Below are positions 10,312 to 22,425 of a stretch of 64,000 nucleotides of DNA, piece by piece. This DNA is from Pseudoips prasinana (taxonomy: Eukaryota > Arthropoda > Insecta > Lepidoptera > Nolidae): positions 18,344,330 to 18,408,329 of the forward strand of contig OX621245.1 of NCBI GenBank assembly GCA_951640165.1, in the 5' to 3' direction. Numbering within the stretch: the first letter of the stretch is position 1; the number at the start of each line of letters is the position of its first letter. The notes under the pieces are model-generated. The model did not search any database and was not told where the DNA came from. It was given only the letters and a program-made list of their open reading frames with translations. A program made the translations under genes and the position numbers.

Positions 10312-10864
10312 TAAGAAATTGTTATGGTCAGAGAACTACCAAATATCTGAACCCAAAATTATTTAATAAATATGCCTGGTTAAGATCGCATGTTAATAAA
10401 GTAAAAAACAAACTGTTAGATATAAACCTAAAATATATTACCTACTCAGTGACTACTTAAATTCCGCTTAAAATTGTTGTATTCGTTTTTATTAGTTTTA
10501 GTTTTTACTTTTTTATTTAAGTATTTGTATTTATTGATATAATTATTGTGTTAACGAGCGCTAATCCCGCCGACGAACTGCTATGCAGTTTGGTGGGTTT
10601 ATATTTTATGTAACATGTTTTTATTCTCAACAAAATTCTTTTCTTTTCTATTCTATTCTGATATACTACTACTACTATAAAATTCATTGCGGGACCCAAG
10701 ACAGTTAAAGCGATTCCTCGGGACATGCCTGAGCCTCACCGCTCAGTGTCTTGTCATTGAGTGCCACTGTTGATCCTAGCTTGCAGTGGTGGGTAAGAGG
10801 GAAGGTCTAGTCTCGAATAAAAAAAACTACCATAAAGGTTCTCTATCTCTTTATCCGAAGAATT

Positions 10865-10923
10865 GCTATTGAGATCTTTGGGGAAGCCTTTGTCCAACAG
10901 TGGATGGCTTTTGGCTGACATGA
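10865..10923 (+). mobile_element. RTE 3' tip fragment
   Basis: gagatctttggggaagcctt followed by tgtccaacagtgga and ggctgacatgat matches the 3' coding end of the intact RTE insertion at 56292-56938. Confidence 0.65.
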
Positions 10924-10960
10924 TATACAGGCTATTCAAGGTAACAGGCTTGCCGCTGTA

Positions 10961-11345
10961 CCGCATCGTCTAGCAAACTGACTCACCTAATGGGGCCAAT
11001 AGTCTATAATAACCTACCAGACAATGTTGTCGGGTGCTCGAATATAGATTGTTTTAAGGATACATTTAAAAAATTAGCCTTTTTATGTTTTAAAACATAA
11101 AAAGGCTAATTAATTCTTGAACTTATTTAATTATTTTAATAATTCTTACCTATTTCTGTTACAATTGACATTAGACGACAACATGAATTTCTTATTTATT
11201 GTAATACTGACATCCTAATCCACTTAAATGTTTTATTTTTACTTATTTTTGATGTGTTATATTATAATGTATTTATGAGTTGTGTTATATTATATGAATC
11301 TGTTAATAAGAATATGACATGTAAACCTGTTTACCAATAAATAAA
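10961..11345 (+). mobile_element. LINE 3' end with C-terminal coding remnant and UTR
   Basis: The frame LMGPIVYNNLPDNVV then CFKDTFKKLAFLCFKT and a stop is the usual C-terminus of CR1/jockey-group ORF2 proteins (an NxLP motif followed by a short FK..L segment). The 3' UTR ends with AATAAA near 11336. An exact 40-bp palindrome (11072-11111) lies at the end of the coding part, apparently a local inverted duplication of aattagcctttttatgtttt. Confidence 0.6.
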
Positions 11346-11456
11346 CTATTAACTATGTATCCTATATACCGTGTCAGCCAAAAGGGCTGCTTAGAGCCTT
11401 GGCCCATTAATTTGAATTCAAATTGAGCATTTTAATGAGGCCAATACAATTATTAA

Positions 11457-12058
11457 AAAAACCGGCCACGTGCGAGTCGGACTCGCTCATGGAGGGTTCC
11501 GTAGTAGCAAGTATTTCAGTTGATTAAATGAAAGGTAAATTGCGGTTTACTATTTATGACGTATTAAAAAAAACTACTTACTAGATTTCGTTCAAACCAA
11601 TGTTCGTTGTTAGTTTGCATGGTAATGTACATTATATATTTTTTTAGCTTTATCATTCTCTTATTTTATAAGTTACGGGGGGCGGGGGACACTCATTTTA
11701 CTACTTTGGAAGTGTCTCTAGCGCAAACTATTCAGTTTTAAAAATATTATATTAGAAACCTCTATACCATTTTTGAAGACCTATCCATAGATACCCCACA
11801 TGTATGGGTACAATGAAAATTTTTTTTTTGACTTTCAGTTCTATGTAAGGGGAACCCCCAAAATTATTGTCCATTTTCTATTTTTGTGTGAAAATTTTAA
11901 TGCGGTTCACAAAATACATTTACTTACCAAGTTTCAACGGTACAGCTCTTTTAGTTTCGGAAAAAAGTGGCTGTGACATACGGGCGGACCGACAGACAGA
12001 CAGACCTGACGAATCTATAAGGGTTCCGTTTTTTGCCATTCGGCTACGGAACCCTAAA
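11457..12058 (+). repeat. Interspersed repeat, ggccaagtgcgagtcgg family (full-length copy)
   Basis: Begins accggccacgtgcgagtcgg and ends ggctacggaaccct. It contains gcgcaaactattcagttt, the tatccatagataccccacat block and cagacagacagacc. It is the best copy for defining the family, about 600 bp, and is non-coding. Confidence 0.75.
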
Positions 12059-12649
12059 ATCATACTATAGAACAATAACCAACACGTGTCTTAATAATGT
12101 CTAAATCAAAAGTAATCAAAGGGTTTAAATTTAAATTCGTGGTGCCTTCACATAATCTGTTACAGTATATATACCTAGATATACTTTTAATTAGGGACGC
12201 GCAAGCTAGGGTTTACACACATCCTACAAGGATGCAAGGAACTTCACAAACATACTCTACGCAACTTTCAGAGTCTAGTAAAAGATCACTACTTGTCAAA
12301 GGTACGAAATAATTTACTTTCTACTGGTTTACAGAAATTCAGCAACAGCTCCTACTACATAACTTTAATAATAATTTAACTCATTAATTTCAGATAATTA
12401 TTTATTTTAGATCAGGGATAATTAAGAGTCAAAATAAAACAATACATAAGTAGTGAATGTAAAGTTTCCGTATATTTAGTATTAAATAGGGTGCCTAGTT
12501 TTGTTTTATGATAAGAATGTATGTATGTATTTATTTATTTATGAAATATAAGTATACATGCGTGTATGTAATTTATCTTATATGACGTAGAAAACTCTGC
12601 TTTTTTGTAATGATACCAGTGCGTATCATTTCTGTACTTATGTATGTAC

Positions 12650-12829
12650 ACTGACAACTACCCTATCTCTGTTACTCCATACTCCAATCCCTGCCTAGGT
12701 TGCCTGGAAGAGATCACATTTAGTGATAAGGCCGCCAATTGTACCATTTTTAAATGTATGTTATTGTATTCTTGTATCCTGTAATTTTTTGGTGTACAAT
12801 AAAGAGTTATCTTATCATAACCTACAGTT
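12650..12829 (+). mobile_element. CR1/L2-type LINE 3' tail fragment
   Basis: tgcctggaagagatcacatt, then gtgataaggccgcc and tggtgtacaataaagagtta match the 3' UTR of the minus-strand LINE at 13328-15050. The two lie tail to tail about 500 bp apart. No coding part remains. Confidence 0.7.
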
Positions 12830-13327
12830 TAAACGAATGTTGAACGTTTTCATTACAAATAATTTGAGTATTACGAAGTATTGAAAATTTGGGCTGTCGC
12901 CGTAATACCAGCAACTCTCAGACCCAATATTACTTTTGCTCCAACCCGCGATTTCAAACCCAAGCTCTTATTATCTAAGGTTTACCATCTTCATGAGATA
13001 AATTAATCATTTAATTTGCCATGAATGTAGGTAACTAAAATAAAAGTGTTGCTATTAACAAATGAAATCGAATACAATCTACCATAACGGCATGCCAAAT
13101 TACACAAATATGTATATTAAATTTAGTTAGTATGAAATAAATGTCAAATTCAAAACGTCATCTTGATATAAGTCAAATCATATTATAATAGTGACAAACA
13201 TAAGTTTAAAAAAATTAAAACATTTCAGCAGCTGAACTCCCACTAATGGACAAAACTGAAGGATCTTGTCAACTGTCTGTGGCTACAAAAAAATGCACCA
13301 AGGTACTAACAACACGTGACCTAGGAA

Positions 13328-15050
13328 TAGATAGATAGATAACACTTTATTGCACCAAATCGGAACATACATTGAAACATATGTAAGTTAACTTATATTA
13401 TGAGGTACAAACGGCGGTCTTATCGCTAATATAGCAATCTCTTCCAGACAACCGATTGGATGAACCAAAGCAATGCAGGGAGACAAAGTGGTAGTTGGCA
13501 GTGCATCTACTTATATTAATTTACATATATATGTACCTATGTACGAATATTTATATATAAACATATAATATATACATATATATAAATATATACATACTTT
13601 TTAATATACTATAATAAATATTAATACTAATTATGAAGACTAAGGAAGTTTTTGAGGAAGGTGGAAGATCGCAAGCTGAGAGAATTACAGTGATAAATAA
13701 TGATTCTTTAAAAGTGTTTTAAAAGATGTCAAAGTTTGTGCGCGTCTGATATGCAGAGGGAGTGAATTCCACAATCGAGCAGCCTGTACAGTGAATGATT
13801 TGTCCAAGAAATTGGTGGAATGTGTGGGCAACTGGAGTTCTAGATTCTCTGATGATCTCAAGGACCTAAAATGTGTATCACATAGGAATTCAAACCTAAT
13901 CTTCAGGTAAGAGGGAGCCGTGGGATTAAATAAAATACTGTAAAGAAGAGAGAGTATATGAGTATTTCGGCGAAGGCGAATGGGTAACCACTCGAGTTTT
14001 CTACGAAATTCGGAAACGTGATCATATTTGCGGAGCCCAAATATGAACCTTATGCAGAAGTTTTGAAGCCGCTCGAGTTTATCTAGTTTGTCCTCCGTAA
14101 GGTTAAGATAGCTGGCGTCAGCATAGTCAAGGATTGGAAGAAGGAGGGATTGTGCTAGTGCAATTTTAGTGGCAGTTGGGAGAAAATTACGTAACCTCCT
14201 TAATGATCCGGCTGCAGCATATAATTTACGACTGGTCTGTTCTATTTGTGGACCCCAAGACAGTGTTTGATCAAAGTATACCCCCAAGTTTTTAACCCTA
14301 TCACTGAATGTATTACTGTTTAGTTAAATATTACTCGAGGGGTATGGATCCAGTCAACTTTTCTGAGCATGCGAGAACTGCCTATCACAATAACCTGTGT
14401 TTTGGAGGGATTCACTGTAAGACCGTGGTCTGTGCTCCACTTGTTGATAGTTGCCATGTCACTGTTAATGATACCAATACCATCGCTAAGGTGCTCTACC
14501 GGTGTCTGGGTGTATATTTGCAAGTCGTCGGCATAAAGGTGGTAGGAAGAAGTTAACCGAGAGGTAATCAAATTGATAAATACAGTGAAGGGTAGTGGAG
14601 ATAAAACGCAACCCTGTGGCACGCCATCGCTGGTGAAACACTACGACGAGTAGGTATCGTCAATGCGAATCCGCTGCCGACGGCCAAACAGGTAACTACG
14701 AAACCAATCAATTGCCATTGGAGATATGTTAAGTGAGGCGTAGTATGCCAAGCAGAATGTCAAAGTCCACAGTGTTGAACGCGTTGCTAAAATCAAGCAG
14801 CGTAAGCACTGTCAACTTTCCACACTCCATGCCTAGTCGAATATCATCCGTAATATTTACAAGAGCGGTGACTGTGCTGTGACCTGGACGGAAACCGGAC
14901 TGGGAAGGATTAAGTAGGACATTCTTAGAGAGGAAGGAGCTTAGTTGATTGTGGATGAGGCGTTCCAGAACTTTGGAAAGGAATGGTAGTATGGAGATGG
15001 GGCGATAATCGGAAAAGGATGATGGATTTCGTTTCGATAGGTGTCAGCAC
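13328..15050 (-). pseudogene. CR1/L2-group LINE, reverse transcriptase and C-terminus, 5'-truncated
   Basis: Minus-strand reading gives RT blocks in order: YRPISILPFLSKVLERLIHN, SGFRPGHST, LLDFSNAFNTVD, GVPQGCVLSPLPFTVFINLI, the catalytic YADDLQIY (about 14530), HGLTVNPSKTQVI, GVYFDQTLSWGPQI, and the C-terminal block RLWNSLPLHIRRAQTLTSFK (to 13685). Stops and frameshifts interrupt it, among them near 14728 and 14646 before the GVPQG block. The 3' UTR has tgtctggaagagattgctat and gcgataagaccgccg, and the tail is a (GATA)-type microsatellite at 13328-13341. Endonuclease and ORF1 are absent: it is 5'-truncated at about 15050. Such elements copy themselves by target-primed reverse transcription; this copy is dead. 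Confidence 0.8.
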
Positions 15051-15310
15051 ATGCTGTCGCGAAAGACTGACGACAATAATATAACAGCCAAGTGCGAGAC
15101 GGACTCGGCAACGAGAGTATCGTGCCTTATTCAGGCGTATTAGGTACGCGGCGGCCACGACTGCCAGCCATGCCAGTAGTTAGTACCAATCTACTGGTAA
15201 AAACCTAGTAAAGTAAATACTGGATAATATATGCTCGAGTAATTAAAATGATTTCTAAAAAAGTTTCTGTTAAATGTAATTAGTGGTATTAATTTTTTAT
15301 AATTGTAATC

Positions 15311-15429
15311 TTGTGCGGGTTGCTGGATGCGGATAGCGCAAGTCCGGCAATTGTGGAGATCTTTGGGGGAGGCCTTTGTCCAGCAGTGGACGTCTTTCGG
15401 CTGATATGATGATGATGATGATGATGATG
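15311..15429 (+). mobile_element. RTE 3' tip with (ATG)n tail
   Basis: ttgtgcgggttgctggatgc through ggaggcctttgtccagcagt and ttcggctgatatgatgatg aligns to the last 110 bp of the RTE at 56292-56938, including the (ATG)n tail. Very short 5'-truncated insertion. Confidence 0.8.
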
Positions 15430-16454
15430 AATACCAAAACTATCCCATTAGTCCAAGACCTGTAATAATAGATATTTAAGAGAGATAAAAATATAAATAA
15501 AGTATTTCAAGTAGTTATTTACTTCCTTACATTGTTAAGTCGGCTCGCGGACATAACTTTTCTCTTAGACTCTTATAAATAAATAAAAAAAAATATTACA
15601 AAGGTTCTCTATATGCGATAAGGTTGAGTATGCAAAATCAAAATCTGTTTCTATTTATTTCAATTATAGGCAGCTTCAGTAGATGTTGAGATACAACATT
15701 TGAGGGACGGACGGTCATTGGAATGCTGGATAATCGACTCAAAGATCTCCACAGTGGAATTGTGTTCATCATGGATGTCATAATCGCCACGCTTGGGAGG
15801 TAACTTAGCGATCATTGATGATGGTCATAGTATACAAAGAGATGCTGCTGCCATTTTCTTATAGACATCGATATTCGAGACCCTGCCCCTTCTCTCGTGA
15901 CCACACAGCATATAAGACGTAAATTAAGATTCCTATATTTAAATCTCTATATGGAACCTTTTTGTATCTAATATATGTATCTAATGTACTTCAAAAACTT
16001 GCGTATATAATAGTACAGAACGAGATTTATACTCGTATTAGGTAAAACTCCATATACCAAATTATTAATTGCGTTGGTTTACAAACAAGAATTCCAATAT
16101 TGAGGGCTTTCTAGTTTAATTTTCCTATATTAATTAAAATTTTCCATTGAAACTTGATCTTTAAATTGGATTTATAGTACTTGGCTATTGGGAGGCATTG
16201 ACACAGGAAGATATCAATTGAATTCGTTACTTGGACGAGGTCAAAATACCTAACCAGTTAAATTTTGTCGTTCAATCATTTTGGTAAAATGTATGATTAA
16301 GATGATTATGATGTTGTCTTTGTTGCACTTTCGAGTGCAACATTGTATTTTTATCCGACTTTAAAATCGTTGATGTGTATGTATTTTAACAGTAATTACT
16401 TTGAGGCATTCATAGTTAGATGCTTTTATTGGTATGTAAGTTATTGACGAGGTT
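15430..16454. other. Gene-free stretch
   Basis: AT-rich intronic sequence. No repeat with clear ends and no coding motif recognised. Confidence 0.35.
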
Positions 16455-16760
16455 AAGTTTCTGAGCGTCTCCGTGCTTCTGAGGGCAGGATAAGCTGCCG
16501 TTAAGTCATGTCAGAGCCCTAATGGGTGCAAAAAAAGCAGCCCGACTGGGGAAGTACCTCCACCTTATAGAAGACATTCCTTAATAAAAAAAATTAATAA
16601 CTTTAATGTTGTATATCTGCGTGTAAGTAAGAGCTCATCGGGGTGGGGGAAGGGTAAACAACACTTGTTTGCTGACTCTTTTAAAGGCCGGCAAAGCACC
16701 CGTGACTCCTCTGGTGTTGCGAGCGGACATGGATCGCGGTGATAACTTTACCATAATGGT
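16455..16760 (+). mobile_element. LINE 3' UTR fragment, gcccgactggggaagtacc family (copy 1)
   Basis: Shares with 17415-17690 the blocks agcagcccgactggggaag, gtgggggaagggt, aaaggccggcaaagcacccg and ctctggtgttgcgagcgg. Many lepidopteran LINE tails carry a block of this kind (general knowledge). This copy stops at gataactttacc, before the tail. Confidence 0.6.
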
Positions 16761-16900
16761 AAACTTAGTTTTATGACAATAGATCCCTAAACAACAGGAA
16801 TATTTTTCATATAAGAAACTAAACACGGTTAAATCAGGATGCTATTAAATAATTCCATAATAAAGTTTCAGCCATATTTAAAAGTTTTATCAAATCTGGT

Positions 16901-16978
16901 TAGGTGGGAATTAAAACCACTAACTACGGGATATCCGGCCCAATGTTCGTTAACCGCCCGCAACAGCACCATGGTGTA
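16901..16978 (-). mobile_element. tRNA-derived SINE head, diverged
   Basis: Reverse complement of the 7625-7701 family: atggtgctgttgcgggcggt, then taacgaacattgggccgg and a decayed B box in ggttttaattcccacc. Confidence 0.5.
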
Positions 16979-17414
16979 ATTGGGACTCGAATGTGTACCA
17001 TCCATTCAATGCTCCATTAACTTGACGTAGTGAAAACCCTTGTATCTTATTTCGGAGCTTCCAAATGAAAATCTGTTTCAGACAAACCTATACTAAAAGG
17101 CTAATCTCTCCAGACCGCCAGATTCATAGTAAGTATTTCTCTCACGTTGGTACAATTCTGCAGAAAAATCCTTTTACAAGAGGTAATTTTGGTGTCGATT
17201 CTGAAAGAAAAGAACGACACTTTCATTTTTATTCTCTAGAGAATCCCTCCATAAATGATACCTATCAATCTCAGAGTACCTAATATAATAGACCTCACCA
17301 TAAGTTAACGTGAGAATGGTTTGTATCTAAACAGAGTTGCGAAAAATCCTTATAACATGATTTTTCTTTGTTTCCATAAAATATGTGAAGTAATTGGCAT
17401 TCACTCGCTCAAAG

Positions 17415-17690
17415 AGCAGCCCGACTAGGGAAGTACCTCCACTTTACAGAAGACATTCTTTAATAATATAATAAATAACTTTAATGTTGTGTTTCTGCGG
17501 GTGAGTAAGTAAGTCGCCAGAGCTCATCGGGTGGGGGAAGGGTCAGCTACACTTGTTTGCTGACTCTTTAAAGGCCGGCAAAGCACCCGTGACTCCTCTG
17601 GTGTTGCGAGCGGACATGGACGGCGGTGATAACTTTCCATCAGGTGACCCACATGCTCGTTTGTCAAGCTATGACATAAAAAAAATGTAT
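17415..17690 (+). mobile_element. LINE 3' UTR fragment, gcccgactggggaagtacc family (copy 2)
   Basis: Same family as 16455-16760 but complete at the 3' side: it continues through catcaggtgacccacatgct, cgtttgtcaagctatga and a short A-rich tail. Copies 1 and 2 are about 870 bp apart in the same orientation. Confidence 0.6.
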
Positions 17691-17814
17691 CGACTAAAAA
17701 AAAGACTAATGCAGGGAGCCGCTTCGTATTTGCTTTTTGGATTCAAAATTTCTCTACTAAATATGTGACTCATCACCACTAACTTAACATGCGTAGGTAC
17801 TATAATTACGGTGG

Positions 17815-19038
17815 TAACTGCGGCGGCTAATAGAGTGGTGTAAAATCAACAAAATGGAACTAAATGCATCCAAATGCTATCATGTTAAATTTTCCAGAAA
17901 ATCTAAACTAACTAACACTGAGTACGTCATACAAAACCATAAAATTCAAGAAGTTAATACAATCAGGGACCTGGGAGTTTGGTTTGACAGAAAACTAACC
18001 TTTATGCCTCATATGGACACTTTAACAAAGAGAGCATCTAAAATGTTGGGTTTTGTGATTAGAAATTCAAAGGGGTTTAAAAATAGTTCCACGAAAATTC
18101 TGCTGTATAATAATCTTGTCCGCAGAATTTTGGACTATTGCAGTAGTGTGTGGAGACCGCACTATGCTACACATATTCTAAGCATAGAAAGAATTCAAAA
18201 AAGATTCCTATGGCATCTAGCTTTCTCCAAAGGAAAATCCAAGGAGCTATCTTCCTATAAAGCTCGCCTTCAATATTTTAAAATGCAGACATTAGAGACG
18301 CGTAGAGATATGTCAGATGCTCTTCTGCTTTATAAAATTATCAGAGGCAATATTAATTGCCCAGATCTGTTACATCTCCTAAGGTTTAGTTCCATCACGT
18401 ATACCTCGTAATCCGATCACACCTCTATGCCCACCCCTGCGTCGAACAGTACTTGGAGCCAACTCACCCATTTGCAGAATGTGTAAAATTGTAAATAGCT
18501 GCAGCGACTTGATAGACATCAATTATGATGCAATTTCCACATTCTGCAGAATTACAAAACAACATCTTCCGAATAATAATAATAATATATTGTAAAGATA
18601 TAGAGTTAGGTATTGTTTCCGTGTACCATTAGAGCCATGACACGTAAAGCGATTTGTTACATGTTGTAATTAATTTTAGTATTGTTTAATGCAATACAAT
18701 TTTATTATTATGTAATTAATTTGAATCTTACCAATTTTTTTTAATTTGTCAATATATTTTTTATTTAATAATTTTTTGTTTAATTTCTTACTTTTATATT
18801 TTAATTTTATGTCATTCACTCACAATTTAATTTCACTTTAATTTTTAAGTTAGATAATTTTAAATTTTATTTTTAATTAATGTAATTTATACACGCCAAC
18901 CTTTAATTTCGCATGTGGTGTTAACATGTAACTGGTTGCTACACAAGAAAATGTATTGTGTAAGTTAAGATATACCAAACTCAAATTTAATGTGTAAGCA
19001 ATTGTTGGTTAACCTAATAAACAAAAAAAAATAAAAAA
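17815..19038 (+). pseudogene. LINE ORF2 C-terminal third plus 3' UTR and poly(A)
   Basis: The frame enters in the RT palm/thumb (EWCKINKMELNASKCYHVKF), continues DLGVWFDRKLTFMPHMD (the usual lG---D--l-f--H block after YxDD) and LDYCSSVWRPHYATHI, and runs to about 18395. There a frameshift moves to the frame giving RIPRNPITPLCPPLRR, GANSPICRMCKIVN and FCRITKQHLPN. An AT-rich 3' UTR of about 430 bp follows, ending in an A-rich tail at 19020-19038. The YxDD block itself is missing, so the copy is truncated at about 17815. By its C-terminus it belongs to the jockey/CR1 superclade. Confidence 0.75.
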
Positions 19039-20052
19039 ACTGAGCCCCGGAAAATTATATTACACACAAAAGAAACACTCTTTTAATTACAGATGCCATC
19101 CGTAAAATCTCATGGTGAGCTGTTCGGGCTATTGTAAGATCGATCGTTTCCGTTTTACTTAAGAGGGCTGAGTAGTGATTGTGGCTCATTTGAAGGCTTT
19201 TTTCTATTGTTTAGGTCCTTTTTTCATACACGTATTGTTAAGCAATAAAATGATTTATTGCTGATACGGGTAAGTCTCTTCTAAAAAAGTTGTGAAAAAG
19301 ACGGATATATTTCTAAACAATTAGCCCAGGCTATAAAGCATGTAATATCACTAGTTTATTTAAAATTGCAAGAGTTTACTCATTTGGATACCAAGTCTAC
19401 TATATTAATAGTGAGTGAGTGATAACTTATAAATTTTAGGTTTAAAACATTATTCGCGAAAAAAGTGTAAGTCAAAACTCAATCCTGGGAAATCTAAAAA
19501 AATAATAATTGTGCAGTGGGTTATAAAATACTGATGTAAAAAAAGATTTTCTTTCATGAACACCAGGTACTGTGTATGTATGAAGTCACCGGGTAAATCA
19601 GGAACTAATGGACACACTTGCTTAGTCACAACCCTGGAACCAAAATATGAAAGATAGTTAGCATATTTATTCAAAATATATGAACTTTAAACCTCAGTCC
19701 CAGGTGCTGATTATTTAACCCGTTAGATATTATAGGTAGCCTTAGTATGCTAAAGCTGGTCCCCAAAATTATAATAAATAGTTTGTAATTGCCCGAGAGA
19801 GCACAAAGTGCGTAAATGGTCGGACGACACCTGCACATAGGTACATAGCTTGCTGGCTAGCTCAGGCCTTAGGTCTCTTCACTCAGTAGTCAGACTTCAT
19901 CTACGTAAGACATTTTAAAAAGTAAATACAAGCTATTTCTGTGTTCGTATGAAAGCTATAAACCATATCGTTTACTAGAAAAGCCGTAAGAGGTTTTTCT
20001 AGTATACATATGTCGAAAAACAGCTATCATTCACACTCCATATATAACACGC
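19039..20052. other. Gene-free stretch
   Basis: AT-rich intronic DNA without recognisable elements. Confidence 0.35.
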
Positions 20053-20170
20053 GACTGCCTCGTTGGCCGAACGGTAGCGTGTTCAACCACAGAGAAAAAG
20101 GTCCTGGGTTCAAATCCCGGATCGGACTAAAAGCGAGACTGGTCGCCGTGGCCGAAATTCGGAAGACATC
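20053..20170 (+). mobile_element. SINE family B (tRNA-derived), internally deleted
   Basis: The head gcctcgttggccgaacggta with B box gggttcaaatccc is joined directly to the family's 3' end (actggtcgccgtggccgaaa, ttcgg, gacatc). About 240 bp present in the full copy at 34985-35363 are missing. The head does not fold as a tRNA. Confidence 0.75.
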
Positions 20171-20466
20171 AAAACACGCGAAAAGCAGTATTAGTACTAT
20201 AACATTGAAATAAAAAAACAAATACTAGTAACTATCAACTTGCGTTTCGATTTTACATTTTATTATTAACAAACATAACCTGTTACTTTAAAGATGAAAA
20301 CAAAGAATGAAAAGAGAAACGTTTGATTAGGCAGGTCAATTTCGTTCGATTTACTTCTAATCGGTTTTTTGCCAGACAGGACTTTAAACGAGGAAACAAG
20401 TCTTCCATAATCTTTTACACCAATCGAAAACTTGGCAACATTTTACATTAATAACAATCAGGGCTT

Positions 20467-20897
20467 GGAAATATTAAACACAGTAAAGTGACGGTACACT
20501 TTACTGTGTTTAATATTTCCTTGATTGTTTTCTTTTATAATAGAACATAGCAATATTCTTATAAGGGTACTATTGTTTTTGGCTTTAAATTAAACACAGT
20601 AAAGTGTACCGTCACTTTACTGTGTTTAATATTTTTTTGATTGTCTTGTTTTATATTCGAACATAGCAGTATTCTTATAAAGGTGCTATTATTTTTGGCT
20701 TTAAATTAAACACAGTAAAGTGTGCCGTCACTTTACTGTGTTAAATATTTTCTTTTATATTCGGACATAGCAATATTCTAATAAATTAAACACAGTAAAG
20801 TTTACCGTCACTTAACTGTGTTTAATATTTTCTTGATTGTTTTCTTTTATATTCAAACATAGTAATATTCTAATAAGGGTACTATTGTTTTTAGCTT
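20467..20897. repeat. Tandem array of four hairpin units
   Basis: Each unit has a palindrome with arms acacagtaaagtg and cactttactgtgt around a 6-bp loop, followed by a spacer with attctaataagggtactatt and tttggcttt. Loops lie at 20491-20496, 20607-20612, 20723-20728 and 20803-20808 (spacings 116, 116 and 80 bp). Unit 1 is a perfect 54-bp structure (20467-20520, 24-bp arms). The loop of unit 1 (acggta) is the reverse complement of the loop in unit 2 (taccgt), so the centre is flipped. Units 3 and 4 carry point changes. Confidence 0.9.
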
Positions 20898-21156
20898 TCC
20901 CATAAAAATCAAAAGCTTTGTCACCGTTAACATTTGGTTGCAAAACAAACAACTAATTTTGTAAGGGCTTAGCAACCCGGTATTCAATTTTTTTTTTACC
21001 ATAATTATTGTAGATTAACTATAACTTTTTAAGTTAAGTTAAAATATATATCAGTGGATAAATACAGTTCCACATCAGCACCACTTCAAACCTCACTGCA
21101 TTAAACATTTTTTAATTTAAATATATTATAAAATTACCATATCTTGTTATTTTAAA

Positions 21157-21713
21157 ATAAATAAATATCGGGGGACAACTAACACAACGCCATCTGATCC
21201 CAAACTAGGCACTAGGTACTTTTTTTTTATACGTGGGGAAATGCTCTAGTCACACGGGGTGTGGGGCTCCACGCACTAAAACCACCACGGTAGCCAGCCT
21301 CACAGTGCCTTTAGCGGGGGCTCTGGGTACTCGTGAACGATCTCACCAGTACTCCCGCCGTACCCTGAGCGTCCGCGAGACTCTCACCCGGGGATGGGAG
21401 GGGCCTGAGGTCCCCCCTCCTCCCCAGTACGCACAAGCGTGTTACCTGAGCTACAGCAGGTTACCCTCCCGGGACCGCTGGCGCTCGGAGGTAAAGAACT
21501 CAACTCGTTCCCTCCCCGAAACGCCAGCGGTCCCAGTGAGGCACTAGGTACCATGGCAACCAGACAACTGATAAATATACTTATATATTTCTAAATACAT
21601 ATATATTATGGATTAATTACACCCAGACACAGAATAAATATTTCAGATGGGAAACGAACCCACGACCTCTGGCTTAGCAGTCAGGGTCACTAACTACTAT
21701 ACCTACAGGCCAG
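21157..21713 (-). mobile_element. SINE family A (copy 3), split by a LINE tail
   Basis: On the minus strand: tRNA-like head with a decayed B box (gtgggttcgtttccc), then tgtctgggtgtaatta, then the body gcctagtttgggatcagatg and the (TTTA)n tail. The body is interrupted at 21220-21538 by an insertion flanked by a 13-bp duplication of SINE sequence (aggcactaggtac). Confidence 0.8.
21220..21538 (-). mobile_element. 5'-truncated LINE 3' end with 13-bp target site duplication
   Basis: Flanked by aggcactaggtac at 21207-21219 and 21539-21551. The insert is GC-rich compared with its surroundings and ends, on the minus strand, in poly(A). A 13-bp duplication, poly(A) tail and short length are the marks of target-primed reverse transcription. 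The open frames in it are by-products of GC content; I recognise no protein. Confidence 0.85.
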
Positions 21714-22425
21714 ATTACCTATATTAAAACTTAATGTAGGTTTTTGATTCACCGGGAACAATTTTTATGTAACAATTTAATGCAGTTAATTCTTTGTTTT
21801 TATTTTTGTAATCGTTTGGTTAATGCATTAATTATATGAATTGTTTACCAATTACTCTAAATTAAAATCTAAACTCTAAAAATATAATCTTATTCAAAAT
21901 TCGTGCCAGTGGGTAACAATTTAATTGTTAATGTAAAGTTACTCATCTACTATCCGTCACCTATGAGTTCTTGCAACATTAAAGGGAACACACTCAGGGC
22001 CAAACCATTTATTTGTATTCTGCAAGTAGAGGAACTAGCACAGTCTAGTTGCGTACTGTGAAAAAGATCCATATTTTTTCGTAACCAAATGTTGCCCCGA
22101 TTTAATTTGTGCAGCACCAACGTCTATTATTCTTTCAGAGAATAACAAGAGAATAAATGAATTATTATGCACTTTTCACGCCAATAGGAAAACATTCAAA
22201 TATTTTCCTCTACACCTCTTGTTCCGGTTTGTGTGTTATTCGACTTCGCAAAGTTTACTGTTCAGGAACGTGCTTAAAAAGAATCTCAGTATTTGACTTA
22301 CGATGTGCCCAAAAATACGGAAAACGTTATGACAAATGTTATTTGACAACCGATTGTGCAAATATTGCATTTGCATGCTAAATAAGTAGACCAAAACACG
22401 TTTAAATGCCCCATTGAGTATACTA
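21714..22425. other. Gene-free stretch before the mariner
   Basis: AT-rich; a 74-codon frame at 22157-22381 has no recognisable motif. Confidence 0.35.

Noticed and set aside
20467..20897. CRISPR array
   Set aside because: Eukaryotic context, only four units, spacers that are themselves similar, and no cas genes: it is a tandem hairpin repeat.
21233..21547. 104-codon frame as a protein gene
   Set aside because: It lies antisense within a GC-rich LINE 3' end bounded by a target duplication and shows no known motif.
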